The notes beneath the pieces were generated by a model. It was not told where the DNA came from and ran no database searches. It saw only the letters and a list, made by a program, of their open reading frames with translations. Positions 38,680 through 50,305 of a stretch of DNA of 64,000 nucleotides are shown here, one piece after another (the stretch's first letter is position 1; each line of letters starts with the position of its first letter). Position numbers and translations under genes: made by a program. Source of the DNA: Saururus chinensis (Eukaryota; Streptophyta; Magnoliopsida; Piperales; Saururaceae); assembly GCA_035235625.1 (NCBI GenBank), contig CP141146.1, positions 9,480,501-9,544,500 of the forward strand, in the 5' to 3' direction.

Positions 38680-39113
38680 TAGGGCTACACTAGCAAACCG
38701 GAATTAAAACAAACTGGGTAAAATTGAACTAAAATTTAGCGATTCGGTTCCTATTTCGGTTTCAGTTCAATTCTTATAAAAAAACCAATTGAATTTTAGT
38801 TTGGTTCGGTTTTAAAAAAAAAATTAAAACCAAAACCGAACCAAAACCGAATCAATTTAATTAAAATAATTCTAATTCAATTCAATTTTAAGGAAAAAAA
38901 TTAATTTTTTATATAAAAATATATAATTTTATATTATATCTACCTGATTTTAATTTATTAAAATAATTTAATTAAAATATTTAATTTTTATTTAATTTTG
39001 GTTCAGTTTCGGTTCCTATATCCGTTCGATTCAATTCTTAAATTTTAGTTCCTAAATTCGATTCGGTTTGGTTCTTGCAAAAACCGCAAGATCCATACCG
39101 AGATGCTGCCCTA
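38680..39113. mobile_element. hAT-like MITE with 8-bp duplication
   Basis: Starts TAGGGCTACAC and ends GATGCTGCCCTA. Flanks are ATTCTAGC (38672-38679) and ATTCCAGC (39114-39121), 7 of 8 matching, as expected for hAT. The interior is built of GGTTCGGTTT and its complement AAACCGAACC, so it can fold. It belongs to the same structural type as the elements at 11936 and 52732. Confidence 0.75.
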
Positions 39114-39121
39114 ATTCCAGC

Positions 39122-39984
39122 GCATGTGGCCTATTGCCAATGTCATGGTCAGGAGGGCCAAAGCTACGGTGGCCCAGCTTCTACCTACGACCAAAAGGGT
39201 CGCAGCCCTGCTATAGGCAGCAGTTTGTTGCAGTCTGGGCCACGGCCTGGCTGCAGGCTGCAACTTTGCTTCAGGCCATGGTTGCTGTAGGCTGCGGCCC
39301 TGCTTCAGACTGCACGCGCAGATTTGGCAGGGCTAGCAGGGTCTTAGTCGTGGCCGGTAGTCGATCTTGCTTGCTGGAATTGGAGAAGATGGGGAAGATA
39401 TAAATTTTTTTATGAGAGGCATACATAAATATTTTAGTAATTTTCATCCGTGTACACCAAATGGGGGGGGGGCTGGATCCACCCACCAAGTGTTCGGATA
39501 ACTATGTGTTTTTGGATCATCATTTAGATTCACCCGAGGCCATATTGTATCATTTGCAAGCTTTTGGGACTTCTTTCGACTTCGTTTGAGATCATTCAAA
39601 CTTCGGTAAGTCATTCCAACGCGCTATCAATCGCACTTCCAATACCCATTAGAAATTGAGAAGATTTTAATTTTGAATTTTCCTAAATTTAACCTTACCT
39701 ATGTGAGAATTTATCTTTAGAACACTACTATTGTCACCCCAACAAATGTCTCAGTTCCCCCTGTAAAACTTCATTAAAAATTTCAAGAAGCAGGGGATTG
39801 TGGCCTTCTATTGTCCCAATGTAGATCCACCACCGACTACTCCCCCCATAGCCGTGGCAGATAAGCCACCAGCATGGCGCACACTAGCATCCTCCATCTC
39901 ACCTCGTAACCTCCTCATCCTTCCTCTTTTAATCCTCTTATTGGGCCGCGGGAATGTAAGGAGGCAGAGCCACGGGACTTTCAT
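39122..39984. other. GC-rich then AT-rich spacer, no gene recognised
   Basis: 39080-39370 is GC-rich with GGCTGCAGGCTGCAA-like direct repeats and overlapping frames on both strands, none recognisable. No signals beyond that. Confidence 0.4.
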
Positions 39985-40789
39985 CCCGTGGCTGAGGCTC
40001 TTCCAAGCACAACGGGCGGGCACATCTTAACTAATCCGTTACAGATATGATTAGAGTTTCGTATTGCGTGCAACCTTAATCCTATTTTTGCTCTTTTTGA
40101 AATCATATTTTTATCATCTATATTACCACGCCATTGTCTGTGTTTGGGGACATGCATAACACATATTTAGAAATAACATGGTATTCTGAAAATTTGTGAT
40201 TTCATAAATCAATGAAGTTGTGATTTGTATTTTTTATTCCACCGTTTGGGAAAAAGGTGATTTAATACACGTGATTTTAAGAAATCATTTTTATAACCTT
40301 AATTGTGAGTACATTGTGTTACATGTATTAAAGCATCTTTCTACAAAAACTACAACCATCTTTGATTTTCTGTATCGACTATGTTCCTTATGTTGTTTCA
40401 TAGTTACCCTCCATAATATGACCTAATGTCCCCTATTGTTGAAGTAAATGGCACATATGATAATAACAGTCTTTATATGCTTTAAGTAGAGGTGATTTGG
40501 GAGAAATTATGGGTGGAATAAAAAAAGAAGGCCGTGAGGAGGAAGAGGGTGATAACATAGATATGGCAATTTTAAAAAAAGTTTAGGGAAGAAGAGGGTA
40601 AAAAGAAAGCATCATTGAGTAAATACGAGGAAGGTGAGGTTTATAAAGAACATGCTCTAAGATGTGATTTACAAATCATGTGATTTGGGGTAGAATTTGG
40701 GCCGAAATAAAATACCAGCTATGCTCAGAACCCCCAAAAGAAGAAAATATTAGTATTTTTTCGTTGCTAAGCCCACCCTATGTCCATGT

Positions 40790-41440
40790 CCCCCATTATT
40801 TTACAGGCCCGTGTCTCCTCTTCCCCATCTTCTCCATGGGCGCCTTTGCCGGCCGCCAACTATGTACCATAGCTGGGTTTTCTTAGGATCCAGTGATTGC
40901 TGACTGCCACCCCGACCTGGATGCTTCGTCCCTGTACCTTCTTCATAAGGTCCACTGACAGGAGCATCTTCGAGGAGGGTTAGTGGCTACACCGCAATTA
41001 TGACCAAAGCTAACTTCCACGCAACCAGGCCCATCACCATCGCCACCAAGATGGTGGAGGCCGTCTGCACCTGCACCGGGGAGTGAGATCCTGTCGGCCA
41101 CTAGCAACTTTACCATGGATGCCTTGTTGCTGAGCCGGGAGAAGAGGGTGTCACCAGAGTTGGCCTCTGGCAAGGCCTGCACACGGCCATCCGCGGCTAC
41201 ACCATCTCTCCACTGGCACCAGTGCCGGCCTCTTCTTCGACTTGCAGGCCATATCCGACGTTCTCAGAGCCCGTCGCGCCAAGATCTTCGCCTAAGGCTT
41301 GCTCTTTGACTTCGTTGCATGCACGGTCTTCCTCGTCTTCAACCTCTCCGCCACACCCTCCTCCCCCCTCATTGCTGGGAACAGTACGAAGCAGATGTCG
41401 GTGTTGGTGCTTGAGAATTGTTTGGGTGTTGGGATTTAAA
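40790..41440 (+). pseudogene. Coding-like GC-rich relic, family unknown
   Basis: Higher GC and codon-like composition than its surroundings, absent from unit A. A frame at 41200-41390 reads TGTSAGLFFDLQAISDVLRA, then after a stop LLFDFVACTVFLVFNLSAT, which looks like the end of a membrane protein. Frames shift and stop repeatedly and there are no introns, so an old processed pseudogene or captured gene piece is possible. I do not recognise the parent. Confidence 0.35.
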
Positions 41441-42574
41441 AAAGAATAAGTCTATATGCACCTTACTAATCTCCTTAATACCTGAATTTATTAGTAAATT
41501 TATGAGGGCGTTTATGAGGTTATTGGGGTATTGATGGATTATTAGGGTACATATATACAGAATCATTATTTTAAAAATTAGAAACAAAATATTTTTGAAT
41601 TAATTTATAGAATTTATCACTGTGAATTATGATTGATAATAAAGTTTTTTAGAATAAATTTGGATTTTACATCAAACTCAATTTAAATTATAAACTAATA
41701 TAATTTTCTCTTTCAAATTCGAATATGCACATTCTTAGTACCATTATGCTCTTAAATTTGAGCTCTATCAAATAAGATCCCACACAAAGATAAATAATTT
41801 TAAAATTTTAAAATAAGCCCTACTTATATGATATGCTTCTCTAGGCTTAAATCGATATTAGAGGTAATCGTTAAAAAATAACGAAATATGTGATTTTTGA
41901 AACGGGGCTAGAAGTCAGAATCGACGAAATTACCTCATGAAATGATTCGGTGATTCTAACTGATTCTGACTCGAAATGGCTTAGAATCAACTTCTGGACA
42001 AATTTTTTAATTATGCTCACCTTCACACAAACATGATTACGATAATTCAAGTCGGAATTGAGGCAGAATCAACAGAATCTTGCAAAAATTCCATACACAA
42101 ATAGCCCAGACAACTAAGCCCAAGAGTTCAGTTAGAAAAGAACATGAAAAATCAAACTTTTGTACAGAATCTGAGGACAAAAAAATCCCTGACCACAACT
42201 GATAGCGCTCTTTACCTCCAGCAACATCTTATAATAAAAAAATTACTTGTGCTAAGCCCTAGCGTTGAAGACAGCGATGACCTCCTACCACATCCAAGAG
42301 GCATGTTGGGCCGGGGTTAGCCTCACACCAGTAGCCATATCTGGCTCAGCAAGCCACAACCTATTGGCCATGACTACCTCTGTAGGTCATGCCAGTGAGA
42401 TTTGTCCACTGGCACTTGGTTGCAACAAGCAGGCCGAGCATAGGCTGAGGGAGCTGCCAGCCACACCCAGCACGTAACACTTTCTCCTTCTTCCTCGACA
42501 TTACTCTCTGCATCGCCCCCTTCTCCAATCCTCATTATCATCCCCATCTTCGCCAAGTTCAATATCCTCAACGA

Positions 42575-42975
42575 TTCAAATGGATATGTCTACATGTTAA
42601 CTGACACATTTAGGTTAAAAAAAAATAGAACCCATTTTGGGTTAAGAGAAAATTAAATGAATTTATCCTAAAAATATTTATCTTGTTGACACAACCCAAA
42701 CTAACCTAGCCACATGTGCAAATTTAATTGGGCTAAGCCTGTTAGATAAATGGCAGTGGTGCGTGCATGCACGTGGGTTAGCCTACTTAGATACATGTGT
42801 CCAACATATATGTCCCCTACAAAAGTAGGGTAACAAATGACCTAACTTAAAAGACCAAATTTATACCTTATAAATTAATATTATCATTATTTCCTAGGGA
42901 TGGAGAACTATTCGTAGCCTTCCACGAATTTAAATGTGTATTCTCGTTCACATGGGTTTTACCCGCTTTTTAACA
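42575..42975 (-). mobile_element. Partial copia LTR left in unit B
   Basis: Matches 35124-35536, the outer part of the 5' LTR of the copia element in unit A, and continues without a break into the same flanking DNA. The tandem duplication therefore happened after the copia insertion. Confidence 0.85.
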
Positions 42976-43818
42976 CTCTTTTAATGGCGCACTTATGCTA
43001 GGACTATCCATCCCGGATAGTCCCTCACTAGGATCCACCCTGGTGGAGAAGCTCGGTTACTTTGTCACCGAGGTGCTGATGCCACTGATGAGCACACTAA
43101 AGACAAACCTTTTTGCCATCCAGAATTCCAATAGTTGCAGGGTGCTGCGAGGATCATCTTGAAGTAAAGAGAAGGAAATAAAGAGCCAAGGATCAGTGCG
43201 CTCCAACGAGACGCTACTAGCCAAGCATGCCGTGTTCTAGGCTTTACATATGCGTCTCCGAGATGCTACTAGCCAAGCATGTCGTGCCACAGCCTGCAGA
43301 GCTTGTGATTGCTGTTTGCTAAGTCACCAGTGGCAAGATTTGGCCGTTGGCCTGGCGAGTCTCGCCCCGCCCCCTTGCGGGCTTGCCAAGGCAGCTACAC
43401 TGTCACTAGTTTATGGCTGCCGGCCACCGATACCGGTGCCAAAAAAAATGGACAAGAGAAGGCTTAGTTGTTAGGGGTGGCATAAGCAAAATCACGGGGA
43501 ACTATAGGTTGGGCTGAATAATAAAATTAAAAATAATTTTTTTCTTTGTGGGGGTTATATTTTGAGACGTTCATTATTGATGTGTAAAGAGGGTGTAAAA
43601 ATAATGGGGGGCTTTTGAGTATAGCGAGAAACATGACTTAGAGAAGTTGTAAGAGAGAAGAAAGTATAGAGATAAAACAGGGGAAAATAAAACGATATTG
43701 CTGCAATGTTCTTTTTCAATTTCTAGAGTACCCATTACAATCAATCAGTAGTCCCTCCTTTCCTATTAAAAAATCCACATGAAGAATAAGAAGAGTCTTC
43801 AGGTAACTTGAGCAGTCT

Positions 43819-44259
43819 TCAAAGCCTGTCCTCCAGTTTGTTCTTCATGACAACGGGATTGGCCTTGGCGATGTCCTCTTGCCCTTTCGACCTGAAATCG
43901 TAATCGCACTTGTGCTCCTCCGGGTACCGGTGTGCCCCGCAGAATGTGCTCCCGCACCGGCACGCAAATCCCAACATCCCCACCTTCTTCCGACACATGC
44001 TGCACCTGTTATTGATGGCCGGCGCCGGCGAGGCCTCTTCCGGTAGGCTCGAGGCGATGACAGGCGCCGACAAAGAAGAAGACTCCACCGACAGAACGGG
44101 CTTAGGCGGCGGCACCTGCGCTCGAATAGCTTGGTCTTCCATCTGCTTCTTGGCACAGTGGTTCTTGTAGCAGACGGAACAAAGGTCCATCGTAGCAGGG
44201 CTGCCAAAGAATCCACAGCCGTTAGCACAGAGCGAGGATGATCTTTCTTCGGAAGCCAT
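43819..44259 (-). CDS. A20/AN1 zinc-finger stress-associated protein, copy B
   Basis: 146 residues, intact, same domain plan as copy A: A20 finger at 11-34, AN1 finger at 86-118, all zinc ligands present. It differs from copy A at 8 positions. At residues 102-107 it reads CGSTFC, closer to the AN1 consensus than the CRNTYC of copy A. The extra Cys at 35 lies just outside the A20 ligands. The flanking 3' sequence and upstream region are also duplicated, so both copies probably started with the same promoter. The upstream region here has a 28-bp tandem repeat not found in copy A. Likely role: ubiquitin-linked stress signalling, by family. Which copy is expressed cannot be told from the sequence. 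Confidence 0.95.
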   Translation of the reverse strand: MASEERSSSLCANGCGFFGSPATMDLCSVCYKNHCAKKQMEDQAIRAQVPPPKPVLSVESSSLSAPVIASSLPEEASPAPAINNRCSMCRKKVGMLGFACRCGSTFCGAHRYPEEHKCDYDFRSKGQEDIAKANPVVMKNKLEDRL

Positions 44260-44390
44260 CTCTCCTTCCTGGTGCAGCTAACGTCTCGTTGTGAAGAACG
44301 AAGACGTACGTATTGGCCCTCAGAACTCTTTGCTCACAATTTTACCGAAGAAAGCATGCATGCAAGTGATGCGGACAAGCCATGACACAA

Positions 44391-44396
44391 TATATA
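44391..44396 (-). promoter_or_regulatory. Probable TATA box of SAP copy B
   Basis: TATATA about 130 bp upstream of the ATG, at the position matching that of copy A, followed on the plus strand by AGAAGGCCAG. Confidence 0.5.
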
Positions 44397-44405
44397 AGAA
44401 GGCCA

Positions 44406-44461
44406 GTTTCCTACTTGGTGATTTTAAGCTCCGGTTTCCTACTTGGTGATTTTAAGCTCCG
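44406..44461. repeat. 28-bp tandem duplication upstream of SAP copy B
   Basis: GTTTCCTACTTGGTGATT followed by TTAAGCTCCG occurs twice in a row here and once in unit A (near 37519-37546). It lies just upstream of the TATA box on the gene's strand, so it doubles any element it contains. Confidence 0.9.
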
Positions 44462-44944
44462 GTTGAAAAAGGATTGCATGTGAAATGTTATTGCTTAAGG
44501 TAAGTTCCCTGATTTTGGTTTGGTTTTGCTTGAGGTTTCTTCTACCCCTAATCTGATCTAGTTCATAATCCGGGAGTGAAAGGGAAATATAATAAGAATT
44601 AGGACTCTTTTACTACTTTATTATTGCTTAATTGATACGGGCAATAGGAAATAGGACCTTCTTTTGTTTTTTTACAGAAGACCCTTTTAGGACACACATA
44701 GTCTTATTAAAGATGGTCGGTGGTTCCTACTTGTTTTAAGAAGGAATACTGCTTTCCTATTTGAATTGTGATAACGTATACATATAGGACTAGGGATCAA
44801 TCCTCTTATATGTTATACAAGGAATGCTACGATGTACACAGTCCTTGTCCTATTGCTTCCGTTCTGCTGCGCTCCTGCAACCTACCATTCTGTCCGTGAA
44901 GCAGATAGCGGCAACAATCGTCTTTTTCCTTTAAGAACAAGAGC

Positions 44945-46121
44945 ATGATGGATGTTGATTGGTCTGAGCTTCTGCCCGATGTGTTAGCGCTGATAGTAAG
45001 GCGTTTAACCTACGTCCCCGATCATCTTACTTTTGCCGCGGTATGCTCTTCCTGGAGATCAGTGGCTCTCGAGGTCCGCCCTACTTTCCCCCGCCCAATC
45101 CCTGCTCTCATGCTTCCTGGCGAAGAAGATTCTGCAGCTGATTCCCAGACCCGAAGAGTTTTCTCCCTTTTGGACCAAAGACACTACAAGAACAAGTTAC
45201 CTCTCCCACATGCGGATGTCTGCGTAGGGTCCCAGGGTGGGTGGCTGGTTACTGTAAGCAAGAGCCTCGACATGAGTTTGTTCAATCCTTTCTCAAGAGA
45301 AAGGCACTCGCTCCCACCTGTGACAGCATTTCCTATGGTGGGAGAAGATGGTATGCTTGTGATCAGCCATGAGGTATATGTGGCGGCAGCGGCTGTTTCC
45401 TCTACAAATCCTAATGTGAACCCCAAGGATCTTACTGTCATGGTTACCCAAGGGGGGTATCGGCGTCTGGCATTTGCTAAACCCGGTGATTCTTCATGGC
45501 GCATTATCGAAGGAGAGGAACGCCTTGTTCTTGAAAGTATTGCCTTCTACAAGGGACAGTTCTATGCTACGGGACAGAGAGGAACATTTGTGTGTGAGAT
45601 CAATGGTTCCCACCCAAAGGTGACCCTGGTTGCCCCAAATCCACCTAGATCTTCACCCTTATGGTTGCGAGAAGCGATACCTTGTAGAATCGTTGGGGCA
45701 GCTTACGATGGTTCAAAGGCTGATACTCTTTTACAGAGAAGATCAGAATTATGAAGAAGGCCTTGATGAGGAAGACCTTGAACATGTTGATAGTAGTAGG
45801 TGGTATAGAACACTGTCATTCCAAGTTTACCAGATGGATTTCAGTAGGCACCAGTGGGACCCTGTGAAGGATTTGGGTCACCAGGTGTTTTTCCTAGGTT
45901 ACAACACAGCATTCTCATTGTCGGCTTCGGACTTTGTGGGATTAATAGGGAATTGCATTTATTTTACAGATGATTATCTAGATGCACAGAACCCCAATGA
46001 GTGTTGTGGGTATGATATGGGTGTATTTGACTTGAAAGAAGGAAGGATTAAGCCTGTCTACACCAGCAAGACAGATACGATTATTCCAGCGCCCGTATGG
46101 GTTGTTCCTCTTCCATGGTAG
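44945..46121 (+). CDS. F-box/DUF295 protein, disrupted by one frameshift
   Basis: Single-exon gene of a large plant family whose F-box binds SKP1 in SCF ubiquitin ligases. F-box at residues 3-45 (SELLPDVLALIVRRLTYVPD... WRSVALE). The DUF295 region follows, with FNPFSRERHSLPP and, near the C-terminus, SLSASDFVGL and GNCIYFTDDY, which are hallmarks of the family. Compared with the paralogue at 52555, this copy has one extra T near 45665 (ATGGTTGCGAG against ATGGTGCGAG) after codon 240, plus an in-frame 6-bp difference just before. As written, the first frame ends at 45754 (269 residues) and the C-terminal part continues in another frame to 46121. If the extra T is a sequencing error, the protein would be about 392 residues, normal for the family. 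Otherwise it is a very recent pseudogene or a truncated product. Confidence 0.85.
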
Positions 46122-46719
46122 AATTCTAGTTTAATTAATGATTTTTTCTCATATCAATATGTATGTTATGATAATTATTAATGTAAATTGTTCTTGTTCT
46201 CGTTCTGACGAGATCATGGAATACGTGTTCAACCTGTATTGGTTCATTGGTAATAGTAATATACTTGTATCGCCTTTTTGTTTTAGCATTTCCCATGCCT
46301 AAATGCCCCTATCAGCAGCTATGATACTAACTAATCGCAAAATTTACGATACTAATGGCAATAAAAGGAGCTGAGTCTGGCTTGGCAGAAATGGCAGTGC
46401 AATCGGCGGCGATGGCGGTGCCCTGGGTGTGGAAGAACGGAATAGGGCTGCAAATTTGAGGTTTAGCACATAGTTTGCAAACCTGGGTGGGCAACAAATT
46501 TTTAATTAAAAAATAAGTTATAATTATAGTGGGATAAAATTTTGACTAAAATAACTGAAAAAATAAGTTATAAAAGTAATAATAATGTTATGAAGGACAT
46601 GTACGAGTCCTTTTACTTTTTTTTATTAACTTTTACTTTTGTCATGTAATATAGACATTGTATATGTGACAATGTTTTATGAAGGGAGACCATGTGATTT
46701 AAGCTAATAATCTAGTGAA

Positions 46720-46753
<34 letters not shown>

Positions 46754-47277
46754 TAATTGGTAGACACTGATGGCTGCGCTTGTCTACAACCGCGTATCCC
46801 TCAGGGTCAGCAAAACAAAATGTCTGATTTAGGTATAAATGGACACAAACGTGGACGAATAGAGGACAATTCAAAGCATATTCAATTGTCTATCAACTTA
46901 GCCTGTAATTTTATTAACAATTAGTAAGAATGCACGAGCACTGCACGTGCAATACAAACTACTCAGGCCAGAACAAATAAAGAACATAGATGCATTGTCT
47001 AGCTCAGATAATCGATGGATTCCCACAAAGTTTAGAGTTTCTTAGATATAATGATAGAATTCTTACGAAGTGTTAGATCTGAAACTTAATCTATACAGCC
47101 AACATTTAGCAAGATGAGGGATCTATATATAATTATTTTAAATAGCTATGAAGAAATGACAAAACAATGATATTTTAAATAGATTCTACTCACAAATTAA
47201 AGGGATTTCTGAGAATTGGATCATTTTTCTTATAGCATTTGAGTTCTATTAAAATTAATGATTTAAGGATTTAAAAC
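46122..47277. other. F-box 3' flank, no gene
   Basis: AT-rich. Contains an (AAT)n run at 46719-46753. No coding support. Confidence 0.5.
46719..46753. repeat. (AAT)n microsatellite
   Basis: About eleven AAT units. Confidence 0.95.
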
Positions 47278-47743
47278 CCAAGATCATCAAATTTACCTTG
47301 CAAAACATGCAAGCAAAAGAGGAAAAGAAAACGCTCAAAAGAATTTTAAACTTCCAAAACAATCCAAAATAAACTTCGTCCAAACACAGTACTTCAATTA
47401 AAATAAGAAAGAAACAAATCATCAATGTCAAAAAACAAAACAAGTGGAGTGGTGATCAGTCTAAAAAGTCTTGATTCTCACCTTAAACCTCAAATAAACT
47501 TTAAGAACCCAATGTAGTTGTCTCATGTTTTCAAAAACAGAAAATACATTAGGGAAAAGAGAAACATGAAACTATTTTCAGTACTTCTGCACGAAGGCTC
47601 TCATAGGCAAGCAAACTTCCAAGCCTGCATGGAGTATATATTTACATTCTTTAGCATTTTATTTATCAGTTTGTCTCTTTAAATAGTTAAAATTGAAATT
47701 ATGATAGCGCGCATGAGATATGTTAGTGCAAATGCAATCTTAT

Positions 47744-49719
47744 TGTAACGACCCATCTTCCAGTTATGCTTAACCCTAAGGGTTAAGGGTAATTTAGTAA
47801 TTTAATATTAGTGTTAAGGGGTTTCATTAGGTGAGATCCCCGTATCCGGGTAGAGCTCGTAATAACGAGTGTAACAAATCAAAGAACACGCAAAACGGAG
47901 GTTGGGAACAAAAGTTATAACCTCGGGAAGCGTGCTCTATAGGCGGGACCCACTTTAAAAGTACAAGATAACCTACCCATGTGTGGTCTAGGTTTGAAGG
48001 GCTCGTCGATATGAGTCCATTGGTACCAAGATCGTGCGATTTCGACTTCGGGATAAAAAGTTATCGCGTTTTGAAATTGGAATTGTATTTGAATAAAATA
48101 ATAATAAAATATTAAAGAAAAGACAAAATAGCTGACATGATCAGCCGAGTCGAGCTGAGCCGTGCGACGCGCGTGGCGTGATCGCGCTTGAGCCGCGTGA
48201 CGCGCGCACCACGCACGCCGACTTCATTTTTCGCCCAGTTAAAACACGCCACGTGGCGCAAGCGCGTGCGCGCGTCTTTCCTCTTCTCCCATACGCTCGC
48301 ACGCCAGTTTCTTATAAATAGCTCATTCCATTCATTTTTAGGACATTATGGAGTCATTCTGCATCCGTTTTCTTCCGTTCAAAATGCGTTCCTAGCTAAA
48401 TTAAGGGTGTTCTACGCAATGGAAGCGTTAATTCTTTGAGTTAGCAACCCTATATAGGGGAAACGTCCCGGGCAAAGAGGAGGTTATGTCCGCTGCCTAC
48501 AGGAGCGAAAAGGATAAAATATCTCCAGGTAACGGGAAATTCTCCCACTTTTTCTCATCTTTCGTTCTTCATTTCTTACTCATTTTAAGTCCGATTAGAG
48601 TCGTTCAAGAGACCTTCCTAGCTAATTCGAGGGTGGGCAACGCAATGGAAGCATCCACTCCTCGAATTAGCAATGTTATGTAATAGAAACATCCCAAGGG
48701 TAAGGGGAGGTTCTGCCCATTGCCTACGAGGACGGGAAGGGAAAAGTGTCTCCTGACAATGGGAGGTTCTGTCCGCTGCCTACGGGCACTGTGAGGGTAA
48801 AGTATCTCCGGGTAAGGGGAGGTTCTGTCTTCCGTCTACGGATGCAAGAAGGGTAAAGTATTCTAAAGTTACAGGAGGTTCGGGCTGCAGTCTCCGGATC
48901 AGAAAGGGCGGACGTTCTGAGGAAACGAGCAACTCCAAACATCGCCACTTCTGGAATTGGAGGGGAGTACGCTTTCTTGACCTTCTAGTTTAATATGCTT
49001 TATATGACTGCACATCTTAATTAGTAATATACTAATTAAGATATATTATTTGCTATGATGTGATACATGCTACTTTGATTTATTCTGTTGTGATCTGAAA
49101 TGCTCTACTATGACTTAACATACTTTGATCCGATATGACCAATATGGTCGGATATGATCTGATATGATCTGATATGATCCAACATGCTTGATAGTGTGTT
49201 CTGCTCCGCTCTATGATAGAGTGGGATGTGGGTTTTGTTAATGTTCTTCTCACCTATGTGAGAAGTGTATTTTACTGATTTAGTGGCTTCTGTTTGACTC
49301 CGATGAGTTATAAGATTTTCGTCGAATTTTGAATGAATTATTCGGATATAAAGTATACGTATTTGATTATATATGATTTTCTGATGTCTGGTGAATGTAG
49401 TAGCCGTTAGGCAGAACTACGTTTGGATCCGATCGTATTGGAATAATATCAGAGATGGTATCCAATATGTATGTAGGCAACCAATAATAAAATAATGTTG
49501 GCCCGATCCAAATTAGTTATAAAATTAGGTTTGTTCTAATCTACGTACAATGGAACGTTAAAGTTCTACAGTGCGCAGATGAAAGTTACGACTATCGCAC
49601 TCAGAGTCTGCAGCTCCTGGTCAGTCGGTTTTAATTTTTTCGCTTATTTTATACACTCCGATTGTGTTTTTCGATCTAACCCCCGGTCCGGGTCGGGTGA
49701 TTCGGGTCAGGGTGTTACA
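47744..49719 (+). mobile_element. Solo LTR, 1976 bp, with CTTAT target duplication
   Basis: Starts TGTAACGACCC and ends GGGTGTTACA, flanked by CTTAT at 47739-47743 and 49720-49724. The paralogous unit 2 has the unoccupied site CTCATTG at 54697. It contains a TATA box (CTTATAAATAG near 48311) and a GC-rich minisatellite at 48660-48890. No internal retroelement domains are present, so it is a solo LTR. Closest relative in the window: 60696-62783, similar along almost its whole length. Ty3/gypsy is inferred from the terminus style. Confidence 0.9.
48660..48890. repeat. About 57-bp GC-rich minisatellite in the LTR
   Basis: About four units, each with GGGAGGTTCTG(T/C)CC, GCCTACGGGC, GGGTAAAGTATCTCCGGGTAA. 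The same unit occurs in the LTR at 60696 and, inverted and degraded, in the LTR at 10025. Confidence 0.85.
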
Positions 49720-50305
49720 CTTATTGTTTAAACTGACATATAATTAAATTTTTAAAATTGATTAAACTCATCTAATATGGCACATGTGGCTCTTTACAAA
49801 TAAAAAATTACTTAAATTTAGGAAACAATTCTATGACAAAAGAGATAATAATCATAGAAACAGGAATATTGAAAGCTTTCAGTGAGTGCTCATGTTAAGA
49901 ACAGACAGTGATAATTTTTGCCTCTCTCCAAAAACTTCAAGAGAAGTATTTAAAAAGGACAAAAGGTAGCTCTAAATATTGGAAATGCAAGGAGCTTGCA
50001 TCATCCAAGTAGCTAGAATATATTGAACATTACTTTGCAAGGTCAAGAAGAAGGTTATTATGATCATGGCAGCATGCACCACTGACCATCATAAAACATA
50101 ACCAGTGGCCACGCTACAATGGATTAAGTATTTGTCTACCTAATCATCCATAGTAAAAGTAGGCATTTGTTAGATGTGCATTTATATTTGTTTAATTTAA
50201 GATAATCAAATTTAATAATGACATTATTTAACAAATTTGTATAAAATGCATGAATTGTTGCATGATGCCGAACAATTTCCTCATATATAATGGGAAAGCA
50301 ACCTA

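Larger units (their letters stand above)
39985..44520. repeat. Segmental duplication unit B (SAP gene block)
   Basis: Tandem copy of unit A (27760-37605), less than half its length because most of the copia region is absent and the Tourist-like MITE was never there. It carries an intact second SAP gene. Confidence 0.9.
44831..50305. repeat. F-box tandem duplication, unit 1
   Basis: Collinear with unit 2 (52409-55335): the F-box gene, then 47278-47738 matching 54230-54696, then 49725-50305 matching 54702-55335. The solo LTR at 47744-49719 is present only here. The right edge of unit 1 ends exactly at the LTR-like block starting at 50306. Confidence 0.85.
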
